Origin: DASXTS01 sp036505275
Lineage (GTDB): Bacteria > Actinomycetota > Actinomycetes > Mycobacteriales > Pseudonocardiaceae
DNA length: 11,762 nt
Assembly: GCA_036505275.1 (NCBI GenBank)
Contig: DASXTS010000012.1
Coordinates: 1-11,762 of the forward strand
Direction of reading: 5' to 3'
The notes under the pieces are model-generated. The model was given only the letters and a program-made list of their open reading frames with translations, ran no database searches and had not been told where the DNA came from. The translations under genes were made by a program, and so were the position numbers. Within the stretch, counting starts at the first letter, position 1; the number at the start of each line of letters is the position of its first letter. Below, piece by piece: positions 1 to 8,052 of the stretch.

Positions 1-381
1 GCCGACACGGTGCGTCTGTCCGCACTGTCGGGCGAGGCGTTCGAGCGAGAGGTGGCCCCGGTGGCCGGTGGGTACCAGGTAATCACCGAGGCGTTGGTGG
101 CGCACCGCACCGGCCTCGGCCGGATCAATGATCAGCTGGCCACCGCGCTGGAGGCCGCGCAGCGAGTCAGCGTGCCGCGCGACGCCTACGGCGTGATCTG
201 CCAGTTCTTCCCGCCGATGATCGACCCGATCGAGCAGAGCGGGGTGGACGCGCTGGCCGCGAGCGTGCAGTCGGTGAGCGACACCATCACCTCGGTGGAG
301 CGCACCGCCCGGTACTACGACTCGGTCGAGATGACAAACGCCGGCTCGTTCGGTCCGAGTTCAGCGGCCGGAACCGAGTGA
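1..381 (+). CDS. EspC-like type VII secretion-associated protein (5' partial)
   Basis: The frame is open from the first base to the TGA at 379-381, giving 126 visible residues. A GTG at 10 could serve as a start, but proteins of this kind usually begin only a few residues before a motif like the visible ADTVRLS, so the true start is probably just left of the window. It is a small helical protein without signal peptide or membrane segment. The central stretch YGVICQFFPPMIDPIEQSGV (about residues 63-82) followed by DAL resembles the conserved core of the EspC/ESX-secretion-associated family (PF10824 type), which is exported by or helps export partners through ESX systems. The stop overlaps the ATG of the next gene by one base (TGATG), so the two are translationally coupled, as expected for an EspC-like/WXG100-like pair. 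Family assignment is from recall of the motif. Substrate and machinery are not in the window. Confidence 0.72.
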   Translation, partial: ADTVRLSALSGEAFEREVAPVAGGYQVITEALVAHRTGLGRINDQLATALEAAQRVSVPRDAYGVICQFFPPMIDPIEQSGVDALAASVQSVSDTITSVERTARYYDSVEMTNAGSFGPSSAAGTE

Positions 382-1281
382 TGGCCGCGCCGAATTCGCT
401 CGTCGCCGAACTGCAGGACAGCACGACGGCGATCACCGGCATCGGCATCGCCGAGTCGGCCGCAGAGGTGCACCAGGGCAACGCCGGCGCCAGCTGGATC
501 GAGGGCGGCCTCGGCCTGGCCGGCGGCGGCCTCGAGGCCCTCGGCCTGATCACGGACCCGATCGGCACGCTCCTGCAGTACGGCATCTCGTGGCTGATCG
601 AGCACGTCAAGCCGCTGTCGGACGCGCTGGACTGGCTGGCCGGCGACCCGGACGCCATTGCCTCGTACGCGCAGACCTGGCGCAACGTCGCCCAGGCGGT
701 CGGGCAGGCCCGCACCGAACTCGACGGTGCCGTGCGCATCGACACCGCGGCATGGACCGGGAACGCCGGCGACGCGTACCGCGCGTTCGCCGCCGGACAG
801 AGCGAGCGGTTCACCGCGCCATCCACGGCGGCGGCCGGCACCGTCGGCACGGTCGTCGAGGCGGTCGGCGTGCTGGTCGCAGTGGTCCGCGAGATCGTCC
901 GGGACCTGGTCGCCGAATGCATCGCCACGCTGGTCGCCCGCGGCTGGATGAGATCTGGGACGCCGTCGAGCGCGGTGTTCACGCGCCCGGCGACGGCGGC
1001 TCACCGGCTGCACCGACCACCGCCAGCGGCGCCCCGGGCATCAGTCCCGGCATGGTGTCCCACACGCCGGAGGCCTCGCCCGGCGACGCATCGCCGGCAA
1101 GGACGCCATCCTGCACGTGAAGCCGGCCGGAACCCCGGGCATCTGGGTGGAGAACGACCGGCACTACGGTGCCGGTGAGCGCGAGCTGCTGCTCGGCCGC
1201 GGCTTGGAGTACGGCGTCGACCGGGTTGTCTTCCAGGGCGGCCAGCGGCACATCTGCGGCGAGTACCTGCCGGTCCGATGA
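381..1281 (+). pseudogene. WXG100-like polymorphic toxin with broken ADP-ribosyltransferase C-terminus
   Basis: Translation from ATG 381 gives a good WXG100-like N-terminal region: a Gly/Leu-rich helix near residues 39-75, LSDALDWLAGDPDAI, and a W-T-G turn at Trp125 (codon 753-755). Around 936-948 this frame turns into Arg/Pro-rich nonsense that stops at 1176-1178. The sensible reading continues one frame over as LDEIWDAVERGVHAPGD, a Ser/Pro/Ala linker and GMVSHTPEAS. Near 1083-1090 it moves to the third frame as AGKDAILHVKPAGTPGIWVE, then GERELLLGRG, ending at TGA 1279-1281. The last part looks like the C-terminal half of an R-S-E class ADP-ribosyltransferase: VSHTPEAS at the Ser motif position and E-R-E (Glu codons 1177 and 1183) as the ExE catalytic motif. 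The first half of an ART fold, with its conserved Arg, is not convincingly present, so a deletion as well as two frame changes is likely. Intact relatives would be secreted toxins modifying target proteins with NAD+. An assembly error is the main alternative for the frame changes. Confidence 0.7.
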
Positions 1282-1307
1282 CATCCGACGAGCGGAGGAC
1301 GGAAGGC

Positions 1308-1691
1308 ATGACCACCGGTGGCGGCTATCGCGACGAGGACCTCGAGTTCAAGCCGGTGTCAGGCCCGGCCCGTTATGGCTTCAAAGCCAGCGGACCGGTG
1401 CGTTACGTCGTGGTGGCCAACCAGGACGGTGTGCTCGGGTACCTGTGGGCCTCCGACCCGGACGACGCCGCCGGATACGAGCGCCGCAGGTCAGCCGGCG
1501 ACGCGGCCGCCAATGCCGGCGTGCCGTGGTACCAGCGGCTGCGGACGGCAAAAGTGCGCGGCCTGCCGCCCTCACGGGCCCTCGCCGAGCTGGCGGACGA
1601 CCCCGGCGACTCGGTGACCGGCCGGGTGGTGGCCGGCTCGGAGGGCACCCTGCCCAGCCTGACCGCACTCAAGGAACTCGCCGCCCGCTGA
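1308..1691 (+). CDS. Small hypothetical protein, candidate immunity to the ART toxin
   Basis: This reads as a 127-residue soluble protein, with no signal peptide or membrane helix. I chose ATG 1308 because GGAGG (1294-1298) sits 9 bases upstream. An in-frame ATG at 1278 overlaps the toxin stop (ATGA) and would add 10 residues, but it has no Shine-Dalgarno. Visible features are a charged N-terminus (YRDEDLEFKPVSGPARYG), a central Val/Leu-rich strand region (RYVVVANQDGVLGYLWAS), an acidic DPDDAAGYERR segment and a C-terminal helical tail. Coding quality is normal for the genome. I do not recognise the family. Its position directly after a toxin C-terminus, the usual place for a cognate immunity gene, is the only reason to suggest antitoxin/immunity function. 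That is inference. Confidence 0.7.
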   Translation: MTTGGGYRDEDLEFKPVSGPARYGFKASGPVRYVVVANQDGVLGYLWASDPDDAAGYERRRSAGDAAANAGVPWYQRLRTAKVRGLPPSRALAELADDPGDSVTGRVVAGSEGTLPSLTALKELAAR

Positions 1692-1710
1692 CTGCGCGCT
1701 GACTGCGCGC
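1689..1710 (+). repeat. 11-bp direct duplication at the stop codon
   Basis: TGACTGCGCGC occurs twice head-to-tail (1689-1699 and 1700-1710). The first TGA is the stop of the preceding gene. The second copy, shifted by 11 bases, is outside that frame. It looks like a simple slippage duplication with no evident function. Confidence 0.85.
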
Positions 1711-1728
1711 TGGCCGGCGCATCGCGGC

Positions 1729-1734
1729 TACGTT
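1729..1734 (+). promoter_or_regulatory. Possible -10 element upstream of the AlaX gene
   Basis: TACGTT matches the actinobacterial TANNNT -10 pattern in the gap after the preceding stop. Transcription would start near 1741, about 56 bases before the preferred ATG. No convincing -35 is visible, so this is a weak call. Confidence 0.3.
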
Positions 1735-1796
1735 GGCGAGGGGTCGACGACCAGGTGGTCGCGGCGTTGAACGCACGAGAAGGGTTCCGCGGTTCG

Positions 1797-2543
1797 ATGG
1801 GCTTTGGACACCACGGGCGGACCTACCGCCTCGACTGGGAAGACGTCACGATCAGGGAGTGGGACTGCACCGTCATGTGGTCCGACCCGGCCGATCCGGA
1901 GGCCGGCATCGTGCTGGACCGGTCGGCCTTCTACCCCGGCGGTGGCGGCCAGCCGCCGGACCACGGTGTGCTGCTCTGGCAGGGCGTCCAGACGCGGATC
2001 GTCGGCACCCGCAAGGGGGACGACCTGTACCTGCTGCCCGCGCCGGGGGATCCGGTTCCGGCTGCCGGCGTTGCGGCGCGCGGCGCCATCGACGACGCGC
2101 GGCGGACCACCCTGATGCGCACCCACTCCGGCCTGCACGTGCTGTGCGGCACGGTGTTCCGCGACTATGGCGCGCTGGTCACCGGCGGCAATATGGAGCC
2201 GGGCGAGGCGCGAATGGATTTCAACCTGCCGGACATCCCACCGGACTTCAAGAAGTCGTTGGAAGACGCGGTGAACGCCGAAATTGCGGCCGACCGGAAG
2301 ATCGAGGCCCGCTGGATGCCCCGCGCCGAGGCCCTGGCCATTCCGGACATCGTCCGCACCCAGTCGGTATTTCCGCCGGAAACCGGCGACGACCTTCGGC
2401 TGGTCGATATCGTCGGGCTGGACGTGCAGGCCGACGGCGGCACGCACGTGGCGTGCACCAGCCAGATCGGCCGCATCCAGATTTACAAGGTGGAGAACAA
2501 GGGCCGGCAGAACCGGAGGGTCCGGATCAGGCTGGCCGACTAG
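1797..2543 (+). CDS. Alanyl-tRNA editing protein, AlaX type
   Basis: This predicts a 248-residue free-standing editing domain homologous to the second half of alanyl-tRNA synthetase. Such proteins hydrolyse Ser-tRNA(Ala) or Gly-tRNA(Ala) in the cytoplasm to prevent mistranslation. Visible motifs are the N-terminal beta-barrel signature LDRSAFYPGGGGQPPD, the zinc-binding H-x3-H (THSGLH, His110 and His114) and the C-terminal DVQADGGTHVACTSQIG. In the last motif the usual Cys of C-x3-H is Asp213, while His217 is kept. ATG 1797 is preferred: GAGAAGGG lies 12 bases upstream and HGRTYRLDWEDV follows almost at once. An in-frame GTG at 1755 would add 14 residues. It lies between the toxin locus and the DnaA-box region and has no obvious functional link to either. 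Family call is firm; substrate preference is unknown. Confidence 0.9.
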   Translation: MGFGHHGRTYRLDWEDVTIREWDCTVMWSDPADPEAGIVLDRSAFYPGGGGQPPDHGVLLWQGVQTRIVGTRKGDDLYLLPAPGDPVPAAGVAARGAIDDARRTTLMRTHSGLHVLCGTVFRDYGALVTGGNMEPGEARMDFNLPDIPPDFKKSLEDAVNAEIAADRKIEARWMPRAEALAIPDIVRTQSVFPPETGDDLRLVDIVGLDVQADGGTHVACTSQIGRIQIYKVENKGRQNRRVRIRLAD

Positions 2544-2560
2544 CTGGGCCGTCAGCCCGG
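2544..2560 (+). terminator. Weak stem-loop after the AlaX gene
   Basis: Immediately after the stop, CTGGGC can pair with GCCCGG (2544-2549 with 2555-2560, one G-T wobble) around a 5-base loop. No T-tract follows. It could be a short actinobacterial-style terminator isolating the following non-coding region, but it is small and may be chance. Confidence 0.25.
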
Positions 2561-2592
2561 GTGGCGCAATGCACTCTGCCGCACCGTCGTAA

Positions 2593-2792
2593 CTGTCCGC
2601 AATCATCCACACCCACACTCACCCACATCTGGGGACAACTCTGTGGATGACTGGCTTCCGCTGTGCATCAAATGGCCCATTATCAAGCTGTCCACCGTCG
2701 GACCCGGCTCGTTCCCAGGCACAGCGAGTAACTGTCCACAGGCCGCCACGCGGGTCCACGAGGCACGACAGCCGCTGTCCCCACCATCCACA
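2593..2792 (+). other. oriC: DnaA-box cluster, candidate oriC or oriC remnant
   Basis: The 342-base gap between the AlaX stop and gnd holds many 9-mers close to the actinobacterial DnaA box TTGTCCACA. On the + strand: CTGTCCGCA (2593), TCATCCACA (2603), CTGTCCACC (2688), CTGTCCACA (2732), CTGTCCCCA (2775) and CCATCCACA (2784). On the - strand: TGGGGACAA (2630, complement TTGTCCCCA) and TGTGGATGA (2642, complement TCATCCACA). CTGTCCACA and CCATCCACA fit the relaxed YYRTCCACA form exactly. TCATCCACA occurs as an inverted pair. The gap also holds locally AT-richer stretches (about 2664-2686 and 2800-2832), unusual for this GC-rich window, that could assist unwinding. DnaA binding here would mark an origin. 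The usual dnaA-oriC-dnaN frame is absent, so it may be relocated, partial, or a titration site. Confidence 0.6.
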
Positions 2793-2873
2793 ACGCCTAC
2801 TACTGCTGCTGTAAATCTCTTCAACAACGACCATTCCCGAAACACCGGTTGTGCACGCACGACACCGACGCCC

Positions 2874-2879
2874 TACCGT
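2874..2879 (+). promoter_or_regulatory. -10 element placed for leaderless gnd transcription
   Basis: TACCGT (TANNNT) ends 6 bases before the GTG at 2886, so a start site 7 bases downstream would coincide with the start codon. A possible -35, TTGTGC (2849-2854), lies 19 bases upstream. There is no Shine-Dalgarno before the GTG, which fits a leaderless mRNA, common in actinobacteria. Confidence 0.45.
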
Positions 2880-2885
2880 GAGCCG

Positions 2886-3809
2886 GTGCAGCTAGGACTG
2901 GTCGGCCTCGGCCGGATGGGCCGCAACATGCGCGAGCGGCTGCGCGCGGCCGGCCACGACGTCATCGGCTACGACCGCAACCCCGAGCGGAGCGACGCCG
3001 GCTCACTCGCCGACCTGGTCGACAAGCTCGACCCCGCACGCACGGTGTGGACCATGGTGCCGGCCGGCCCGCCGACCAGGCAGGTGGTCGAGGAGCTCGC
3101 CGGCGTGCTTGACGAGGACGACCTGCTGATCGAGGGCGGCAACTCCCGCTACACCGACGACCTGGTGCACGCCGCGTTGCTGTCCGAGCGCGGCATCGGC
3201 TACCTCGACTGCGGGGTGTCCGGCGGGGTATGGGGCCGCGAGACCGGGTACGGCCTGATGGTCGGCGGCGACACCAGACTCGTCGAACGGGCCATGCCGA
3301 TCTTCGACACGTTGCGCCCGGAAGGCCCCCGCGAGGACTGCTTCGCGCACGCCGGCTCGGTCGGCGCCGGCCACTTCGCCAAAATGGTGCACAACGGCAT
3401 CGAGTACGGCCTGATGCAGTCCTATGCCGAGGGCTACGAGCTGCTCGCCGCCTCCCAGGCTGTCACCAACGTGCCCGCCGTGTTCAAGGCATGGACGCGC
3501 GGCACCGTCGTTCGCTCCTGGCTGCTCGATCTACTCGTCCGCGCCCTGGAAGCTGATCCTGAGCTGGCCAAGATCAGTGGCTACGTCGAGGACTCCGGCG
3601 AGGGCCGCTGGACCGTGGAGGAGGCCATCCGCCATGCCGTGCCGGTCCCGGTCATATCGGCCGCCCTTTTCGCCCGCTTCGCCTCCCGCCAGCCCGACTC
3701 ACCGGCCATGAAGGCCATCGCCGCCCTGCGGCAGCAATTCGGCGGCCACGCTGTCCACGACGCGGGTCCGACCTCCGGCGCCACCGGCGACCCCGCCGTC
3801 TCCGGATGA
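2886..3809 (+). CDS. gnd: 6-phosphogluconate dehydrogenase, short decarboxylating form
   Basis: This predicts a 307-residue cytoplasmic enzyme that oxidises and decarboxylates 6-phosphogluconate to ribulose 5-phosphate in the pentose phosphate pathway. The N-terminal Rossmann fold opens at once with GLVGLGRMGRNM. Asp30 in GYDRNPE, at the end of the second strand, suggests NAD+ rather than NADP+ (NADP forms usually have NRT there). Then come EGGNSRY, CGVSGGVWGRETGYGLMVGG (substrate loop) and GAGHFAKMVHNGIEYGLMQ with the catalytic Lys166 and Asn170. About 300 residues matches the short YqeC/GntZ-like class rather than the 470-residue class. GTG 2886 is chosen because the glycine motif must be near the N-terminus. 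The frame stays open upstream to 2643, but that part runs through the DnaA-box region and is not protein-like. gnd just before recF is a familiar actinobacterial arrangement. Confidence 0.93.
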   Translation: MQLGLVGLGRMGRNMRERLRAAGHDVIGYDRNPERSDAGSLADLVDKLDPARTVWTMVPAGPPTRQVVEELAGVLDEDDLLIEGGNSRYTDDLVHAALLSERGIGYLDCGVSGGVWGRETGYGLMVGGDTRLVERAMPIFDTLRPEGPREDCFAHAGSVGAGHFAKMVHNGIEYGLMQSYAEGYELLAASQAVTNVPAVFKAWTRGTVVRSWLLDLLVRALEADPELAKISGYVEDSGEGRWTVEEAIRHAVPVPVISAALFARFASRQPDSPAMKAIAALRQQFGGHAVHDAGPTSGATGDPAVSG

Positions 3810-3810
3810 G

Positions 3811-3866
3811 CCGCCGACCCGCCGACCCGCCGACCCGCCGACCTGCCGACCTGCCGACCTGCCGAC
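3811..3866 (+). repeat. Octamer tandem repeat, seven copies
   Basis: Starting one base after the gnd stop there are four perfect CCGCCGAC units followed by three perfect CTGCCGAC units, then a decayed copy CTGCTGGC. The abrupt change of one base between two homogeneous blocks indicates slippage expansion from two founder units. A 10-bp palindrome, GCTGGCCAGC, follows at 3873-3882. The unit length is not a multiple of three, so it is not coding. It is probably a variable-number repeat. The rest of the spacer to recF (3883-4053) shows nothing I can name except the recF ribosome binding site. Confidence 0.92.
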
Positions 3867-4053
3867 CTGCTGGCTGGCCAGCTGACTCCGCGCCCCGCGC
3901 TTTGCTGTGATAGCCGGCTGGCAATGCGCGAAAGCCAAGGTGGACGGCGAAATCCGCAAGTCGGCGAGCGTTGCCGGCCGGCGCTCAGAGCAGAGCAACC
4001 GTGGAAAGATGCCGGTGGGTCACGTCCGAACGCCCCGTGCCGGAAGGAAGACG

Positions 4054-5229
4054 GTGCACGTCAGCCAGCTAGAGGTGACCGACTTCCGGTCATGGGAACG
4101 GGCGCGGCTCGAGCTGGGTCCCGGGGCCACCGTGCTGCTGGGCGCGAACGGGCAGGGCAAGACCAACCTGGTGGAGGCCCTGGCCTACCTGGCGACGCTC
4201 GGCTCGCACCGGGTGGCCACGGATGCGGCACTGGTACGGCGTGGGGCGCAGCGCGCGGTGGTACGGGCGGCGGTCGTCAATGCCGGACGCCGGCTGCTGC
4301 TCGAGCTGGAGATCAATCCGGGGCGGACCAACCGGGCGCGGATCAACCGCGCGCCGGTCAGGCGGCCGCGGGAGTTGCTGGGGGCTTTGCGGACAGTGCT
4401 GTTCGCGCCGGAGGACCTGGCGTTGGTGCGCGGCGATCCGTCCGAGCGGCGACGTTTCCTCGACGATCTACTGGTGGCGCGCGCTCCCCGGCACGCCGGG
4501 TTGCGGGCGGACTATGAACGGGTGCTCAAACAGCGGTCCGCGCTGCTGAAGACCGCGGGCGCGGCCCGGCGGGCCGGCTCGGCCGGTGACCTGCGAACCC
4601 TTGACGTGTGGGACGGCCACCTGGCGCGGCATGGCGCCGAACTGCTCGCCGCGCGCCTGGACCTGGTCGACGACCTGGCACCGCACGCGGCGTCGAGCTA
4701 TGCCGCGGTAGCGCCGGAGTCGGAGCCGGCCGCGGTTCGCTATCGGAGCTCGGTGCCGCTGCCGACCAGCGCCGAGCTCGCCGGGGACGCTGGGCCCGCC
4801 GAGGCACCCGAGGTGAAGCTGCTGGAGGCGGCGCTGCTGGCTGAGCTGGACACGGTGCGGGCCGCGGAGCTGGAGCGCGGGGTGTGCCTGGTCGGTCCGC
4901 ATCGCGACGATCTTGAGCTGCTGCTGGGCGACGAGGCCGCCCGTGGCTACGCCAGCCACGGCGAGTCGTGGTCGTTCGCGCTGGCGCTGCGGCTGGCAAG
5001 CTTCGAGCTGTTGCGGGCTGACGGCCAGGCCAGCGGCCTCGGCGATCCCGTGCTGATCCTGGACGACGTGTTCGCGGAGCTGGACCGGCGGCGCCGGTCA
5101 ATGCTCGCGAAGGTAGCGGCGACGGCGGAGCAGGTGCTGGTCACCGCGGCCGTCGCCGAGGACGTGCCGGACGAGCTGGACGGCGTGCGGTTCGAGGTGC
5201 ACGAGGGGCGACTGCACCGTGTCCGGTGA
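4054..5229 (+). CDS. recF: DNA replication/repair protein RecF
   Basis: This predicts a 391-residue SMC-like ABC ATPase that binds gapped DNA with RecO/RecR and helps load RecA at stalled forks. The start is GTG 4054: GGAAGG (4042-4047) sits 6 bases upstream and the N-terminus VHVSQLEVTDFRSWERARLE matches the family. Walker A is GANGQGKT (residues 30-37, Lys36). LGSHR and FAPEDLALVRGDPSERRRFLDD are RecF hallmarks. GVCLVGPHRDDLEL precedes the ABC signature ASHGESWSFALALRL (Ser301), and Walker B is LILDDVFAELD (Asp337, Asp338). Length is normal and nothing is broken. The in-frame extension back to 3907 has no homology to RecF and is discarded. dciA begins inside the last codons of recF. Confidence 0.96.
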   Translation: MHVSQLEVTDFRSWERARLELGPGATVLLGANGQGKTNLVEALAYLATLGSHRVATDAALVRRGAQRAVVRAAVVNAGRRLLLELEINPGRTNRARINRAPVRRPRELLGALRTVLFAPEDLALVRGDPSERRRFLDDLLVARAPRHAGLRADYERVLKQRSALLKTAGAARRAGSAGDLRTLDVWDGHLARHGAELLAARLDLVDDLAPHAASSYAAVAPESEPAAVRYRSSVPLPTSAELAGDAGPAEAPEVKLLEAALLAELDTVRAAELERGVCLVGPHRDDLELLLGDEAARGYASHGESWSFALALRLASFELLRADGQASGLGDPVLILDDVFAELDRRRRSMLAKVAATAEQVLVTAAVAEDVPDELDGVRFEVHEGRLHRVR

Positions 5230-5833
5230 AAAGATCCCCCCTTCTGGGGACAAGTCTGTGGATCGTGTGGACAACTCGGCCGCACAGCAACCGGACGAAC
5301 CGGGCGGACCGGCCGGGCTGTCCGGCCCCGACCTGGCGAGGGCCGCGCTGGAGGCGGCCAAGCAGGCGGCGAAGGCCCGCGGTCGGACGCCCACCTCGCG
5401 GCGCGCCGGCTTCGGTCGCGGGCAGCGGGGCTGGAGCCAGACCCGCCGCCGTGCCTGGTCCGGCCCCCGGCCGGACGATCGGGACCCGCAGCCACTCGGC
5501 CGGCTTGCCGCGCGGCTGGCCGCGGACCGGGGGTGGCGCGAGCAGCTCTCCGGCGGCGCGGTGTTCGGGCGGTGGGCCGAACTGGTCGGTGCCGACGTGG
5601 CCGAGCACGCTAGGCCCGTGTCGCTGCGCGATGGCGAGCTGACCGTGCAGGCGATGTCCACCGCATGGGCCACCCAGCTACGGCTGCTGCAGCGCGACCT
5701 CCTCGCCAAGATCGCCGCCGGCGCCGGCCGCGGGGTGGTGACAAAGCTGCGCATCCACGGCCCGACGGCGCCGAGCTGGCGATACGGCAACCGGCACGTC
5801 CCCGGCCGCGGCCCGCGCGACACGTACGGCTGA
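5219..5833 (+). CDS. dciA: DUF721/DciA-family protein, probable replicative helicase loader
   Basis: This reads as a 204-residue basic protein starting at GTG 5219, which overlaps the recF stop by 11 bp and implies translational coupling. Residues 1-90 are low-complexity and rich in Pro, Gly, Ala and Arg, so probably disordered. The DUF721 domain spans about 92-190: PLGRLAARLAADRGWREQL, VFGRWAELVGADVAEHARPV, a strand pair with LRDGELTVQAMSTAWATQLR, and a final LRIHG strand. DciA is the ancestral partner of the DnaB helicase in bacteria lacking DnaC/DnaI, and its actinobacterial homologue sits between recF and gyrB as here. The early codons (9-19) contain DnaA-box-like sequence, which may constrain this otherwise variable N-terminus. 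The older name is DUF721 protein. The helicase-loading role is by family. Confidence 0.9.
   Translation: MSGEKIPPSGDKSVDRVDNSAAQQPDEPGGPAGLSGPDLARAALEAAKQAAKARGRTPTSRRAGFGRGQRGWSQTRRRAWSGPRPDDRDPQPLGRLAARLAADRGWREQLSGGAVFGRWAELVGADVAEHARPVSLRDGELTVQAMSTAWATQLRLLQRDLLAKIAAGAGRGVVTKLRIHGPTAPSWRYGNRHVPGRGPRDTYG
5245..5274 (-). promoter_or_regulatory. Three DnaA-box-like 9-mers inside the dciA start
   Basis: On the reverse strand there are TTGTCCCCA (5245-5253), CGATCCACA (5257-5265) and a perfect actinobacterial DnaA box TTGTCCACA (5266-5274), all in the same orientation. They lie in codons 9-19 of dciA. DnaA could bind here to control dciA or to act as an accessory or titration site; that role is inference. 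The first two repeat a module found at 2628-2648. Confidence 0.6.
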
Positions 5834-5866
5834 GCCGCCGCCGAGCCGCTGGCGAGCCGCCGCCGA
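5832..5866 (+). repeat. 13-bp direct repeat after dciA
   Basis: GAGCCGCCGCCGA occurs at 5832-5844 and again at 5854-5866, overlapping the dciA stop. The start, TGAGCCGCCG, is the same 10-mer as at the gnd stop (3807-3816) that leads into the octamer array. It may be a small degenerate relative of that repeat. Confidence 0.7.
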
Positions 5867-5977
5867 CAAGCGGCCTGAACGACGTCAAGGCCGTCAAATG
5901 CCCGTCGGCGGCCTAAGCGACCTGTCCGAGCGCCGTTTCGTGGCCCAGTGGCGGCGTTAGGGGTGTCCTTGCCGTCC

Positions 5978-6002
5978 TTGAGGATGGGTGGACCGGTAGA
6001 GT
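5978..6002 (+). promoter_or_regulatory. Possible gyrB promoter
   Basis: TAGAGT (5997-6002) fits a TANNNT -10. TTGAGG (5978-5983) is a -35-like hexamer, but the 13-base spacer is too short for a classical pair, so the -35 is doubtful. A start near 6009 would give a 78-base leader with AGGAG at 6068-6072, 14 bases before the GTG start. The 253-base gap after dciA supports an independent gyrB promoter. Confidence 0.35.
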
Positions 6003-6086
6003 GACAAATGAGGGCGCCAGCAGCGCGCGACGGCCGTCGGGGCGGGGTCGTCACAGATCATTTTACGAGGAGAGACCGAGAGGCCT

Positions 6087-8042
<1,956 letters not shown>

Positions 8043-8052
8043 CGGCTTATCG

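Noticed and set aside
590..1120. Separate gene in the second frame of the toxin locus
   Set aside because: Its first two thirds are an Arg-rich shadow of the WXG100-like frame. Only its tail (about 940-1085) is meaningful, as part of the frameshifted toxin.
1728..2618. Reverse-strand open frame opposite the AlaX gene
   Set aside because: It overlaps the whole of a well-supported gene and part of the DnaA-box region and has no recognisable domain.
2643..2885. N-terminal extension of gnd by 81 codons
   Set aside because: It would translate the DnaA-box region. The Rossmann glycine motif belongs at the extreme N-terminus, which the GTG at 2886 provides.
3811..3882. CRISPR-like or terminator interpretation of the repeats after gnd
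   Set aside because: The 8-bp units are contiguous with no spacers, and the following 10-bp palindrome has no loop or T-tract.
3907..4053. N-terminal extension of recF by 49 codons
   Set aside because: The extra residues do not resemble RecF, and the GTG at 4054 has a good Shine-Dalgarno and the correct N-terminus.
5098..6054. Reverse-strand open frame across recF end, dciA and the gyrB leader
   Set aside because: Ser/Arg/Pro-rich shadow composition, and it conflicts with two conserved genes.
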